Below, piece by piece: positions 36,101-48,404 of a DNA stretch of 64,000 bases. Source of the DNA: Hofstenia miamia (Eukaryota > Xenacoelomorpha > Acoela > Hofsteniidae); NCBI GenBank assembly GCA_900660155.1, contig CABFPE010000567.1, positions 34,626-98,625 of the forward strand, written 5' to 3'. The notes below the pieces were generated by a model. That model did no database searches. It saw only the letters and a list, made by a program, of their open reading frames with translations, and was not told the origin of the DNA. A program made the translations under genes and the position numbers. Position 1 is the first letter of the stretch. The number at the start of each line of letters is the position of its first letter.

Positions 36101-39057
36101 GCAAATTGCAAAATATTAAGTCCTCTTTAGTCAAAGATTTTGGTAAAAATATTTGAATGTAAGCGAAAACTTTTGTCAAAAAGGAATGTTGTTGAATGAT
36201 TATATATCCACGGTTCGTATATCTGACAATTTCCGCACAAAGTATAGGGTTTTCCTACTTGGCTCACGCCTACATTTTTCCTTACTTCAGTACACATTTT
36301 CTCCACCTAGTGTTTAATTGTACATAAATTTGAAGTTGTTGTTGTTTGAAGCAGTGCATCTGACTTATTATATGTTACAATTAATAAAATTAAAGTCGAG
36401 TTTGAATGCTGAAGTGATTGTAGGAGTGGGATTTGGTCAAAAAGGAATTTCGCTTTACTCTATCGACCTGATTAGATATAATAACATCAATGTTAGTTAT
36501 GTGAATAATTGTGCCCATTATGTCGCCCATATTCAACGATGCTTATCAAAAGCTTTGAATAGAGGAGACAAATAATATTTTGAAGTTCTCAAACATTTTT
36601 GTCATTTAAATATTCAATATACATGACATGATATTACTATAAGTTATGTTTTGTCAATAGGAAACCTCAATAAGGAAATCATAAGTCATTTCTCGTATAT
36701 AAAAGTTTACACCATAGAAATTATTGCAAATTACATTAATAGAATTTTTCCTAATTTGAGATTGATGATTTCGAATGTGATGTTTTAACACTAGAAAGTC
36801 TAAGGATTCTATATCTTAAATTCATGCAGTTGTCAGACTTGTCGCATTCAAGTAAAACTAACGAAAACAAAGCAAATGAAATGAAAGTGTTAGAAGAACA
36901 AAATAAACCGTTTTTCTATTTAAATTCTCATTACATGAGGCATTAAAAATGCATTTAAGATGTGCAAAATGGTCAAATTTGACCGCTCGGACTTTCTAGT
37001 GTTAAAGGTATAGTTTTCTGTTATTTATTTGGATTTATATTTATATTTTCAATAAACTTTGTATCAATACCTACTCGAATGATGTGTGGGTACGAGTTAT
37101 AGGCAAGTGTAGCAAAACAGCAATGCGAATGCAGATGCGATTGGGTGTTAAAATCGTGATCCTTAAATATAGATTTTAGAACACTCAATATATTTATCAA
37201 CGAGAAGGCAAACTCTATTTTCCGTAATAATTTGCTTAAAATCTTCAAGTGAACTAAATTGATGATTAAACATTAGATTCAGACCTTGTAATTTTTTGTG
37301 AACATTTGTCTAATGTTCCATTAACAACATTAATATCAGAAAATATACTAGTTAATACATTATAATTACTTTGAAATGCAGTCATAGCACATTAACTTCG
37401 TAATATTTTCATCACATGACAATTTAGTGGCGTTTTAGACCTGCATTTGGTGACAATAGTATAATTCAGTTAATTTAGCTACCTATTTCTTTGCTTGAGT
37501 CACTACGTAAATCACCGGATTGGCCTGACAATCAACCATTTTCAATCATATCTCACTGCCATAAAATTTTACAAAAAATGGAGTGTCGACCAGTAATGTA
37601 TGTTCCTGGCATTTTTCAGCGTATTGGTGAGGTGATTTTACTACTTGGAGCAGTTGGTCATGACGCTAATGATTGGCATCATTTGCCTGCGCAATATCTA
37701 GATGTTGTAAAGAAGGCCTATTCGCTAAGGTTGTATTTCAGTTGTTTTTCTAGCTATTTTTTGTTTTAGCACTGAGTGTTAATGTTTAGGATAAAGAGGT
37801 TTTCATTCAATTTATTTTGAATGCTCTAGCTATAAACTGCGTTTTATTTAGCGCATTTGATTCAAATTTGATTGGTAAGAATTCTAACCAATTGGGTTGG
37901 GAACTGAATTGGGACAATGTTAACTTCGTTCATTTAGAAATATAAACTATCACACAGGGTAGGGCACGCATCGTTCACGGACAAAGGTGAATTGGCACTG
38001 GCCTTTATAGACGGGCACGGGCCTGGCATGATTATTTGTTGCTGAAGGAGTTTAATTTGAAATACACTACACAAGGCCTATTGATTGATAAGAATTTTCT
38101 AATAATTCTATTTTATATATATATATATATATATATGTAAATGTGTATATCGTGAAACACTAACCTCTTCATGTACAGTAGATTTACAACAGAAATTACA
38201 AAAATTTACGCAAAATATTACATTTAACTCTGGCTTATCCATATTAGATTTGGAATTCTATTGGGCCCAAAATGGACGTAATTTTATTGGAATTGATTGA
38301 AGAAGCAAAATTAAGAATTAATTGGATCTCGATTGGATTTTCAATGGAGTGATTTTATTAAAATTTTCAAATATCGCAGCAATTTTTACATGGTTTTCTG
38401 ATTATTTTGCAGGATAAATTGCAGCTACATCAATTCGTGGTATACTATATTAACATAGTATATCACTACTTGCATTTAAGTGATAATAATTTCCATTCCT
38501 TCACGTGAACCTATTGCTTAAATTCATTAGTTACGATTAATATTGCTTCACGATCGAAAATACTAATGCTTCACATACTATATTAAAGTTCAAATTCTTA
38601 CAATATGGAAAATTGCACAATTCTTCCACAACTTAGTTGTCTAAGCTTTCAGGCAAAACCGTTCATTTTTTCAAGTTATTAATACCAGTAATTTGCAAGT
38701 TAAATCAAAGTTTTGTAAAATTCACGAACCTTAAAGGATAGGGTTACTTGGTTACTTTAACTACTAATTGGCGCAATCAATGTAAGTAAGTAAATCTATT
38801 ATTATACTCTATTTCACTTTGGGTAGGTAAATTCCACTAGCCCATCAAAAATAGCGTGAATATTCATAAAGTAGCTCAAATTTAGACTAGAATCCACTTT
38901 GATTTCATTGAACGATTTTAGAATTTTAATATTTGAATGATTTTGGACTGAACAAAAATAGCTGTACAAGCCCTTATAAAATTATTTATTTTCCTCAATT
39001 TCAGAGAGTTCCATTTCACGATCATCTCCTGACATTGCATTGATAAAAATATATATC
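33103..39057 (+). CDS. ANAPC1: APC1 (ANAPC1), N-terminal part of the APC/C scaffold subunit; rest not visible
   Basis: APC1 is the largest scaffold of the anaphase-promoting complex, the nuclear ubiquitin ligase driving mitotic exit. Exon 1 (33103-35193, about 697 codons) aligns with the animal N-terminal beta-propeller: FVPFGQQ, TRFGLLFDRK, LHDPSILLSQ, EICLDLLWSEP, LKYILPRDVAF, YNDEFKLFLSCLIDSIG and IEYYRRKDPLFIKSL. Residues about 245-325 form a serine-rich loop with five S/T-P sites, equivalent to the phospho-regulated loop that gates CDC20 binding in human APC1. Exon 2 (37479 to 37729 or 37732) gives SPDWPDN and VMYVPGIFQRIGEVILLLG, matching the human PYPYLPGICERSRL region. Exon 3 (39009-39057) encodes SISRSSPDIALIKIYI, matching FSFRHSTSVSSLAERLVVW. 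The C-terminal half with the PC repeats is absent from the window; later exons may lie beyond a huge intron holding the GST genes, or the locus is broken or misassembled. I chose the ATG at 33103; an out-of-frame ATG lies 5 nt upstream. Confidence 0.88.
35442..35690. mobile_element. hAT-like non-autonomous element in APC1 intron 1
   Basis: A GC-rich patch built of CCGCACCCG/CGCGGGTGCGG motifs, unlike its surroundings. The left tip, AGATGAACGCGGTT, and the right tip, AACCGCATCTTTG, are approximate complements. Imperfect 8-bp flanks (TAGTATTA and TAGTATAT) resemble a hAT target duplication. It has no coding capacity. Confidence 0.45.
36789..37001. mobile_element. piggyBac-type MITE, copy A
   Basis: A 213-bp element flanked by TTAA on both sides (36785-36788 and 37002-37005), the piggyBac target site. 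The tips are CACTAGAAAGTC at left and GACTTTCTAGTG at right. Near the right end a perfect 14-bp palindrome, GGTCAAATTTGACC, precedes the terminal repeat. A second copy in the opposite orientation lies at 47980-48189. It sits in APC1 intron 1. Confidence 0.82.
38112..38136. repeat. (TA)n microsatellite
   Basis: About a dozen TA units in APC1 intron 2. Confidence 0.75.
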
Positions 39058-40561
39058 GTAAGTATGTACTTTATATTGTAACATAATATTTTTAAGTTGT
39101 GAACTTCAGGAGACGCTCTATAACATTTGAATGAATGTAATTTACTTTTTTTACAAGGAAATACAGGTAGTGTAGTGTTCTATTGTGATAACTAGGACCC
39201 GCTTCCAGTAAAATATTAATTAGCAGACCGTTTAATGTATTGTCATAATTTTTGATCTGTTGTCATTTATATTTATATGATTTGAAGAACGATTGGTTAT
39301 AGAATCGACAAAATTGTTGATAAATGTTCTACTGGACACGGGACTTAAATATGGCTTGGCAGTTGTAAAATTGAACTTCTCTGTGAGATATTTATTGTCT
39401 ATTAACTTCGATTTTTAATATCATACTTATCCCAAGCTTAGTGGCAGACAATTTAAATAATGCTGCAGGGACCATATGCGGTTTTATCTATATATTAGCA
39501 TTATTATTACTGGAGTTCAAATTGCACTCCAACCACATATCTTAGGATAAATCAAAATTGTGGTTAACTGAAGGCTCACCGCAAGTTTTGAATGCATGAA
39601 ATTTAGTTTTATCAATTTTCTGAAAGAAATTGTGTCAATATCTTTGCCCAAAAATGTTTTGGACATTTTTTCAGAGGTTAGTACTATAGTAGTTTTATAC
39701 TAACATTCTCCATATTGTATTTTTTGTTCATTCTACGGTTCAATCTTATAAGAAATAGTATATTTTGCTGACTTTGTCTGGAAAAATGCTGCCGTCAGCA
39801 AAAATATGCTGACAATGTGCAATTTCACTATGCCTATTTAATGTTCCATGTTTAGAAAAGTGACCTACCAAATTTCAAAACAATTGGATAATTATTAAGG
39901 AAAATAAGTGGAGGTACAATTTTGCAACCCATTCCAACCGTATGTAAAAAAGCACAATATAAATACCGTATGTGTTATTTTACACTTACACGCGTTGTCT
40001 TTAAACGCTTATGTCTCCGTACCTATTTGGTCGATTTCGATTAAGTTTACACCCTCTGATAAGAAATTTCTTTAAGATTTGCTTAGGATATTATTCATTG
40101 GGTTTAGTACACGGAGTTGACGGTTAACATGGGTAAAGTCGAAGTGCGTAAAAGCGTCAACTTCAAAAATTATGCCGCTACTCAAACGTTTTTATCTCTG
40201 TAGTTAGTATTGCAATTATCATTTCGTGTAATTTGCCTGGGTTCCGCTAGTCTAAAAATAAATTTATTAAAAATATTGACTATATAAAGTCGCAGGCAAG
40301 TGCTTGTAATATATGAATAAATTCTTAAAATATATTCATTTTTCGTAAATTATGTACCCGATTTATATGCTTAATGTATTAGTGAAAAAATAGTTTGACA
40401 CATGACCTCGTTGTTTTCTATAAACATGCTTATAAGCAATTCCTGTTGTATTGATGAAAACATCTATTAACCGATCTCATTTTTCAAACACATATTTATT
40501 GACAAACTAAATACTTGTTTGTAGGTGTTTACATTTCTATTGAGATTGTTCTTAAGTAAAG
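39058..40561. other. Stretch between APC1 exon 3 and first GST gene, nothing recognised
   Basis: I looked for the next APC1 exon (expected motif near TLRDLETLPFGIALPI) on the plus strand and did not find it. No repeat family is recognised. Confidence 0.5.
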
Positions 40562-41167
40562 ATGGCAGACTGTAAACTATACTATTTTAATGTCAAGGGC
40601 CGCGCTGAATTAATCCGTTATCTTTACGCCTTCAAAGGTGTGCCTTATGAAGACATTCGGTTTGATGACACTTTAAAATTTGAAGACTTCAAACCTAAGA
40701 CGCCATTTGGTGCAGTTCCGGTGTTAGAAGTGGACGGTGTGCTATTTGGGCAGTCTTCTGCAATCGCTCGATATGTAGCTAGAGAATTAGGATTAGTTGG
40801 TTCCAATTCAGTGGAAACTCTGAAAGTCGATATGATCCTTGACGCTCTTTTTGGCGATTTGTATATTTTTCTCTTTGATATTTTGAGAGGAGAATCTGAA
40901 GAGAAAAAAGCTGCTGCATTAGCAAAATCTCAGGATGTAGTCAAGAAGGTATTTTCTGGGTTTGAAAAACAAGTTTCTGGCGACTATTTCTTAGGCTCAA
41001 CAGTTACCATAGCTGATCTAGCAATGCTGCACTACGCTAATGATGTCATGTCATATTTTGGAGCTGATTTGAGTGAATATCCAAAAGTCAGTAAGATTGT
41101 AGCATCATTAGAAAACAATGCCAACATGAAAAATTATCTTGCCACTCGTCCAAATCCTTTTATTTAA
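40562..41167 (+). CDS. Sigma-class glutathione S-transferase 1
   Basis: A 201-residue intronless enzyme that conjugates glutathione to electrophiles in the cytosol; sigma-class members may also act as prostaglandin D synthases. The thioredoxin-fold N-domain (about 1-80) begins MADCKLYYFNVKGRAELIRY with the catalytic Tyr in KLYYFN. The glutathione-binding PVLEVDG with its cis-Pro and the QSSAIARYVAREL Gln-Ser motif follow. The all-alpha C-domain carries the conserved SGDYFLGS and TIADL (N-capping box) elements. The length is normal for the class. It is one of three paralogues here; the other two lie on minus at 49.2 and 52.5 kb. An ATTAAA lies about 55 nt past the stop. If APC1 continues downstream, this gene would be nested in its intron. 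Confidence 0.93.
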   Translation: MADCKLYYFNVKGRAELIRYLYAFKGVPYEDIRFDDTLKFEDFKPKTPFGAVPVLEVDGVLFGQSSAIARYVARELGLVGSNSVETLKVDMILDALFGDLYIFLFDILRGESEEKKAAALAKSQDVVKKVFSGFEKQVSGDYFLGSTVTIADLAMLHYANDVMSYFGADLSEYPKVSKIVASLENNANMKNYLATRPNPFI

Positions 41168-42340
41168 TAATTGAATGTACAACCTATCGCTATAATTATT
41201 AGTGTAATGGAATATCGATGACATTAAAATTGTATTTTACTGCTCTAATTTATGATAAATTTCTTAAAGATTTCTTTTTTATCGCGCAATGAATTGCATT
41301 AATCAAAAAAATTTTCCACTTTCATAATGATACTTTATATTTATACAATTTATACATTCCGTTGATGGGTTTTTACTATAACCCCTTTTTTATCAGGTAT
41401 ATAATAAGTTCTTAGTTTCCTTTTAATGCTTTTCAGACTTGATTTCTCAAAATTCCTTTTTACTTTATAAAGGATTCCGTTTTATGTTTTGTCATTTGGA
41501 GTATATAGTGCACGAAACATTTTAAAATTTGACGTTACACAAAATCGTAATATTTCTATATTATATATATATATATATATTTTTAAACGTTCATAACTTT
41601 GAAAATATGGGCAAAACTGTTTGTATTTTTAGGACATACACCGCGCGTTTTAAGTAGCGTTCAGACCTACAACTTTGTCAGCAGTTTAAATATTTAGAAA
41701 TTTAATTGTATTAATGCATATACATACATATTTAAAAATTTTTAAGATTAAATAAAATCAAAATTTTACATTTGGAATTTTGAAATTTTCTTTTAAGTTA
41801 AATTTTAGGTCACATTTTTTAGAAGAGAAACAATGTATGAATGATTTTTTATAAAAAAACTCTTTAAAACCATGTAATACAAAGGTAAAGACAATTTTTA
41901 ATAGCAGAGTATCTGAGAAAATTTATGAATTTTGTACTTAAGTTGTAAACAAAAGTTTAAAGGGGAAGAAGCCTCTACATATAAATCTATAACATCATTT
42001 CCAATTCGTTTAGCTTTTAAAAAAATAAATTTCTTGGTTACAAAAACATGGGAAAGTATCACCGCACAATTTTTAACTAGTAAAATAGAGATAAGTTAAA
42101 ACAAACATTTATTTACTATTTTAATATTTTGCCAATGTTTATAAAAATGAAATTACTAAGGGTGCCATTGTTGAAAGAGCAAAAACTGCTCTCAATGGGG
42201 CAATAATGCAAAAGTTAGTGCAAGCCACAAATTACTATGAATTGAATTGAACTTGTAAAATGCTTTAAGTTTGAATCAACCTTAATTTTAGATGCTTTAT
42301 GGAAAATTGAAAACTATAGATTACATGACTTAATGAATAA
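41168..42340. other. Intergenic stretch after GST 1
   Basis: AT-rich sequence with a short TA microsatellite near 41563-41580. A 21-bp sequence at 41658-41678 has a perfect inverted copy at 47254-47274. No gene is seen. Confidence 0.5.
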
Positions 42341-42341
42341 T

Positions 42342-42437
42342 CGGTTCATTAAATCTTACAGAATATGGATTGCTGAAAATAGCAAGTGTTCTCCTGCTTC
42401 CATGGAAAGGTTCTTCTCAATGTTAAAAAGCATGCTT
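42342..42437 (+). pseudogene. Fragment resembling hAT transposase dimerisation (hATC) domain
   Basis: One frame reads CSPASMERFFSMLKSML, close to the SAxSERxFS signature of hAT transposase C-termini. The surroundings are non-coding, so only a scrap remains. It is too short for certainty. Confidence 0.3.
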
Positions 42438-42719
42438 AAGCAGTGCTGGTCGATTTAAGTCACTCGGTTTAATAGCACATTATTAGTTCAATTATTGATT
42501 TAAATCAAGTACACTAAAAGAGATACAAGTAGTGTATTCTAATAGTTTTGGAGTCATTGCCGTGATATTGGAATGAATTGGTAACCTCTGAAATGTTGTT
42601 TTGCATGTTTTTTATCTTCAGTTTATTTAAAATTGATTAAATTATTATAATTTAAAACTAGTTTATTTAAATACCAGAAGCCTTATAGCACACAGGAATG
42701 ACATAAAGGAGATTTTTTA

Positions 42720-45700
42720 GTTGCTTGATGACAATGCAATATATGTCTTTCCTGAGAGACTTGGCGAAGTGCAGAGACTGAAATTTTCAACTTCAATAAA
42801 AACAGTCATTTAAGTTTCTACAAAAACAGGGCAACTCGAGGAAGAGGACTTATGGTCGTAATACCTAGATTCCTAAAGCCTAAAAGATTAGAGAGTCTGG
42901 AGCAAAGCCATGAAAAATTTGAAAGTATGTGGATTGAAATTGGGAAGTGCAAAACTCCAGGATTGACAACAAAACTAGTAAATGTATGCTACTCTCAAAA
43001 AAAAACAGTATAGTAAGGGATTTATTGATTATAAGATCCTAAAAGTCCAAAATTCAATGCAATTAGGTAAGGGCATCTTTGTCTTAGGCGACTTCAATAT
43101 CATTTACCTATCCAATTTTGAATCTACACACATAGATCGCCTATGTGAATTAAGTCAATTAAACATTGTGAATGCAGAGATTCCAACAATGGATAGAAAT
43201 CTGATTGACTATTTCCTGACGAATTTAGACCACTCAAGCTACTCTACATATGTGTTCAATTCATTTTCAGATCATAATTTGTGTGTCTATATCTTAGATA
43301 ATGTTTGTTATACGAAAAAACGAAAAAGGGTTTATGCACGCAATTTTAGCGCATTTGATGAAAACTCTTTCAATAACATGTTGCAGAATGTTTCATGGGA
43401 GTACATTTATACATTAAATGATTGTATTGAAATGATGAAATTTATGTTGCATGAAATTCTAACCTGCCTGAATAAATTAGCCCCATTCAAATACAAATAT
43501 ATTACAATTGGGGCGCAGAATAAAACTAAGTGCGCAAACATTAAGAATTTAGAAACAGAGAAAAGGAAGACTTGGGAAAACCTACACTAGATCGATCTCA
43601 AGCAAACGTTAGCTATTTTAAAAGTCTCAAGCAAGAATTGTTCCTTCTGAAAAACACCCAGCACTATTCAAATACAAAACAATTCTATGAAAAATTCTAT
43701 CAGACCAAACAAAAGTGGAAGTTTATAAGAAAGTACCTAAATCAAGAAAAAGGTATTTCTAGTAACATCATTGAAGTTAAAGCTAAAAACCAGATATTAA
43801 CTAATAGAAAAGCAATTGCTAATGAGCTAAATTTAACGTTCAAAAATCTAGGAACATATAGAGGCGAAGCACTTCCTTTTGAAAGTAAGATTAAGCCTCT
43901 AATGCCTACTTTCACATTTAGATACACTAATGAAACTGAGGTAGCACGTACAGTTGCAAACTTAGACCCTAACATTTCAAGTGGCAATTGTAGTATTCCA
44001 GGTTTCCTTATAAAAAATCATATCCATCAATTTATTGAGCCATCTACTTTTGGTTACAATTTCGCAATACATAATTGTTGTTTTCCAGAATTCCTTAAGA
44101 AAGTGGATATAACGCCGGTTTTTAAAAAAGGAGACCCTTTAACTTGTGAAAATTATACACCTATAGCAGTTACAAACCCCTTTGCAAAACTTTTTGAGAA
44201 GATTTTATGTAAGCAGATAAACCAATACCTAAATGAGCAGAACATCCTAGTATGTAAGCAATTTGGTTTTCGACAAGGACATAGCACCTCTGATGCGTTA
44301 ATCAATCTCACAGAAGGAATCAGATTCAATTTGAATAAAGGGGTAAGTAGCAGCGTGGCTTTGTTAGATCTCAGCAAGGATTTTGACAGTATTGATTTTT
44401 AAATACTTAATAAAAAATTAGAAAAATATGGATTTACTTATCAAGCAAGATCAATGATAAACAGCTTTGTAAGTGGAAGGAATCAAAGGGTAAAAATAAA
44501 CAACACATTTTCAGATTATATGAATACAGTAAAAGGAGTTCCCCAGGGAACTGTGTTGGGCCCCATCCTCTTTAATCTTTGTTAATGATGTCAGTAAATA
44601 TGTAAATTGCAATATAATACGATATGCAGATAATATATGTTTGATAAATACTCACACTAGCTCAATTATTGCAACTAGTCATTTAGAGGAAAATTATGAA
44701 AGTATAAAAAAGTACTTTAAGATCAATAAATTAACAATGAACATCCAGAAAACGCAGTTTATACTTTTCACGCCCAATGCTGCTAAGTCTTTGACAGATA
44801 AAATCAAACTAAATACAGGGAAGGAAACTCCAGTGATAAAACCAGCACAATCTGTGAAATACTTGGGAGTTGAGATTGATAGCACGCTCACATATAAAGC
44901 CTTCATTGACCACAAAGTTAAGAAAATGGTATCCGGCATTCAAAGTCTGCGCCAAATACGTCAAGTAGTAAGAAATAAGGCCTTGATAGATGCACTAGCT
45001 GCAGCCATTATAATTATGCATGCATTTTGCTAAATAACATATACACTGCACAATCAGAAGGAATAAATAAAGCCTTTAACTGGTCAATAGCTACCATGTA
45101 TTGTATCAACAAACGGGAAACAGGTAATAAGTTTAAAAAATTAGCATGTTATCTCCAAGGTATGCCACTATCTATGCAAGTCTTGTAAACATGTACAAAT
45201 ATAGACATAAACTTAGTAAAAGCACAACATTTCTTGATCAATATATCAGCTGGAACATGAGAAGTAATAAGAGCATCAACAAGATCTTAACTAAAAACAA
45301 ATACTGGCCATCAGCATATACTGTCAAATGTGGAACAAATTGCCGCATAGTATTCGCTGTACTTCAAAATTGAGCACATTTAAACGACTTTTAAAGCACA
45401 ATCTGTTATCAAAACAACATGCATTAGGGTCATCAAAAAAATTAAACGCATGGCGAAATATTATGAGTAGTTCTTTTTATTCCAAATTAGATATAATTGT
45501 GAATTTTTAACATGTGATTTTTAACATATTTTTAGTTTGTAGCTTAGTTTATTTTAAGTGTCCTGCTTGTTGTATGTATTGTCAATTTTTAAATATGTCT
45601 ATATGTATATTGTAAATATTGTGTATATATTTTTGCAAATTTGTAAATATGTGCAGCAGGTATGGATGGCAGGTAAACTAATAAACCTATTGAAACTAGT
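42720..45700 (+). mobile_element. Decayed non-LTR retrotransposon (LINE) with endonuclease and reverse transcriptase
   Basis: Coding remnants run in the usual LINE order. An apurinic-type endonuclease reads RGRGLMVVIPRFLKPKRLES, then FVLGDFN and SFSDHN (about 42820-43310). A linker follows. The reverse transcriptase (about 44060-44960) shows VDITPVFKKGDP, PIAVTNPFAKLFEK, FGFRQGHSTSDAL, LLDLSKDFDSID, VKGVPQGTVLGPILFNL and RYADNICLI. The C-terminal region ends LPHSIR and STFKRLLKHNLL. The architecture fits the jockey/CR1 group. Several stops and frameshifts divide it into at least four frames, and the catalytic YADD reads YADN, so it is inactive. The 5' part is missing. The 3' end near 45690 has a GGCAGGTAAACTAATAAACC-type tail. 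It lies between GST 1 and GST 2. Confidence 0.88.
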
Positions 45701-46758
45701 TCAAAAATAGTAGTATCAAAAGGATTTCTAATATTTACTGCATTGGAAGATTGTCTGGGTAAAATTTAAATTTAGATAAAAAAATCCGATTTTTTTAATT
45801 CAGATTTTAACTCGGATTTTTTCCAAACACTGTTCTTAAGACATTAAAATAATGGGCAGTTCTGTATTGGTGCTCCTTACTAACTAGTTGATTATGTTTA
45901 GTATAGAATGCACGAATTTTACAGAAGCTTAAGCATTTTTAGGTCAATTTTTTAGGTAAAAAATTACGTTTTTAAGTAAAAAGTCAAAATTTTTGGGTCA
46001 AAATTTCAAATTTTTTAGGTCAAAAAATCGCCCTAGTTATCATAAACGAAAGAATAATTAAATAAGCAGCTTATGCCGTAAATTTCTTACTTCTGGTGCG
46101 AATGCAGGGATTCCCTTTAATTTCAAACTATTTTGCCAACCAATTTTTTCGCGCTTTAATCACTTTCAATAATATACTTGCTTATTTCATTAATAAGCAT
46201 GTAGTCGATCGATAAAGAAATGCAATTGATACACTTGACATGAAGTCTGCCATTGGGTGAAATAATATCTCGCAGTTCACTTCCTATTATATATTTAAAA
46301 GAAAATCTGAAATCACTTGCTAACATTCTAAATTTCCGAATCCTAGACCAGAATTAGATTTTCAGGGCCCTTAGTGTTTAGTAAATTGCATTTAAAGTTA
46401 TATGTCTTGTAATTTTTCAGTAAACCTGTGGTTGCTAATCGGCATTGCTTTTTTAAATCATTTCGATTACCAGCTACACTCCTAATTTTACTTATTATTT
46501 CAACTAGGCTTGTACTTTTATTAATTGCTACCAAATATATTTTAGAGCAATTTACATGTAGAATTTTGTTCTTATATTGATATATGTTGATAAAAAACAA
46601 TGTTTTGTTTTTACAATATAGACGAAAATTTTAATCCTGAAATCCCTGAAAACAAACATTTGCTCATTAATATTTAAGAAATAAACAGGAAATGAAAACG
46701 ACCACTTGTGTAGACAGACTGCAGTCTTAAGACCGTGGAGTATGAAATATACTCCACG
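45701..46758. other. Intergenic, degenerate T-rich repeats
   Basis: At about 45935-46030 a degenerate unit resembling TTTTTAGGTCAAAA is repeated four to five times. No gene is seen in the rest. Confidence 0.45.
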
Positions 46759-47101
46759 CAGAGATGGACACGGGCCGAACCCAAGATTTAGGAAATTACG
46801 GACAAAAAACAGGCTGAATAAAATGAATTGTAAAAGATTGTAAATATAAATAAATTTTACACCTATCCCTGCAATAATTTATTAATAGTGGGTAGGTAAA
46901 CAAGATCTGCTAACAGAATTACATATTCCATCCATTAATGAGAAATTAATAAACAATTACAGGATACAATCAAGGTGTTGAAATGGATCAATAAATAATG
47001 ACCGGCTGAAAACGGGCTTAAAAAATTCCAACAGGCGCCGAAAACGGGCTTGAAATAATAGTTGACGAGCCGGGCCTGAATTTTCGGCCCGTGTCCATCT
47101 G
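46759..47101. mobile_element. hAT-type MITE with perfect 8-bp target duplication
   Basis: A 343-bp element. The left end CAGAGATGGACACGGGCCG and right end CGGCCCGTGTCCATCTG are inverted repeats differing by two bases of length. ACTCCACG is duplicated exactly at 46751-46758 and 47102-47109, the 8-bp signature of hAT insertion. Subterminal GAAAACGGGCT motifs are repeated near the right end, as hAT transposase-binding sites often are. The tips differ from those of the autonomous-looking hAT at 54162-57405, so it belongs to another family. Confidence 0.85.
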
Positions 47102-47109
47102 ACTCCACG

Positions 47110-47975
47110 TTATCAACCCACTAGATAGGTGCATTCGTGCATATTGTTATTTATTTTTTGTTAATTAAACGAAAATCATTTGATCGGCTCTAATTTCGAA
47201 TTACAATATATTAGTTTTAAAAAGTTTAATTGATTCTAAAGTAAAATGTGTGAACAAAGTTGTAGGTCTGAACGCGATAAAACTTTGTTGTGAATATTTT
47301 AATTTCCAAATTGTAGGTACGACGCTAATTTAGGGTTCATTTTTGCTATTTATCCCTATTTTTAATGATAGCTTGCTTCCAAGGCCAAGCATAAATCTGC
47401 GTATATTTTGTTATTGATTGATTAATGTTCCGTTTATTACATGGTATTGATTGTAAATGTTTATCTACAATTGTAAGTGTGCAATAAGTGTAGGCAGAAT
47501 TTTATTTAAGTTTTGTTCTTGTCATTTTAAGTACTTTATTTCTATTTCCTAAAAATTAATTTTATTTTCATTATCCCGTTTTGGAGATAACAAGCTATAT
47601 AAATTTACCCTTATTAGTTGTCTCTTTTGTTATTTTTCTTTGATATTAACTATAAGTAACTAATATTTGGCATCGCTTTTGGGCACCCCTGTGCTACATC
47701 CTTTCTGCAACCCACCTGATTTGTAGGACTAGGGAGTAGGTGTAAGGCATTTCTATTTACAATAACAATGCAGTGGCCTTTCGACTCCTAATGACCTTAG
47801 ATTAGTGTTCTTGGATTCCTGGTTTCTTTGTCCGTATGCCACTCAACTGCAAAACGAAGATATCACTGCTTATTTCTATGGAGTTCACAATTGATTTAAC
47901 GGCACCTCGCTAAATTAGAGCTCCAAATCTAATCACAATTTTATGCTTATTCGTTATTTGTATTCCATTGAGGAA
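47110..47975. other. Intergenic, no gene seen
   Basis: It carries the 21-bp inverted partner (47254-47274) of the sequence at 41658-41678. Nothing else is recognised. Confidence 0.5.
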
Positions 47976-47979
47976 TTAA

Positions 47980-48189
47980 CACTAGAAAGTCCGAGCGGTC
48001 AAATTTGACCACTTTGCACATCTTAAATGAATTTGTAATGCCTCATGTAATGAGAATTTAAATAGAAAAACAGCTTATTTTGTTCTTACACTTTTCTTTC
48101 ATTTACTTTGTTTTCGTTAGTTTTACTTGAATGCGTCAATTCTGACAACTGTATGAATTTAAGATATAGAATCATTGGACTTTCTAATA
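47980..48189. mobile_element. piggyBac-type MITE, copy B (inverted relative to copy A)
   Basis: A 210-bp element between TTAA at 47976-47979 and 48190-48193. It begins CACTAGAAAGTCCGAGCGG and carries the GGTCAAATTTGACC palindrome just inside. Internal sequence is highly similar to the reverse complement of copy A in the APC1 intron. Its right tip (CTTTCTAATA) has two changes relative to copy A. Confidence 0.8.
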
Positions 48190-48193
48190 TTAA

Positions 48194-48364
48194 GATATCA
48201 TTTCTCGAAAACCCATCTTTCACAATATATACTTATTAAATATTTCTAAATAATACAATGTATTATTAAGAAGGTCAGTTTTAAGGTACACTGCTGTTGG
48301 TTTTCATCTGTATCAGCGTCTAAGTCTATTTCTGAATATTTTCCAATTATTTATATTTAGGACG

Positions 48365-48404
<40 letters not shown>

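Noticed and set aside
36318-36575. 85-codon frame in APC1 intron 1
   Set aside because: It has no ATG at its start, no match to APC1 between exons 1 and 2 (which already join in homology), and no recognised family.
39105-39140. AG followed by GAGACGCTC as a possible fourth APC1 exon
   Set aside because: It hits a stop after a few codons in the needed frame and does not match the expected APC1 sequence.
36785-48193. Paired inverted repeats considered as a segmental inversion
   Set aside because: Both are complete TTAA-flanked MITEs, so independent insertions explain them without an inversion.
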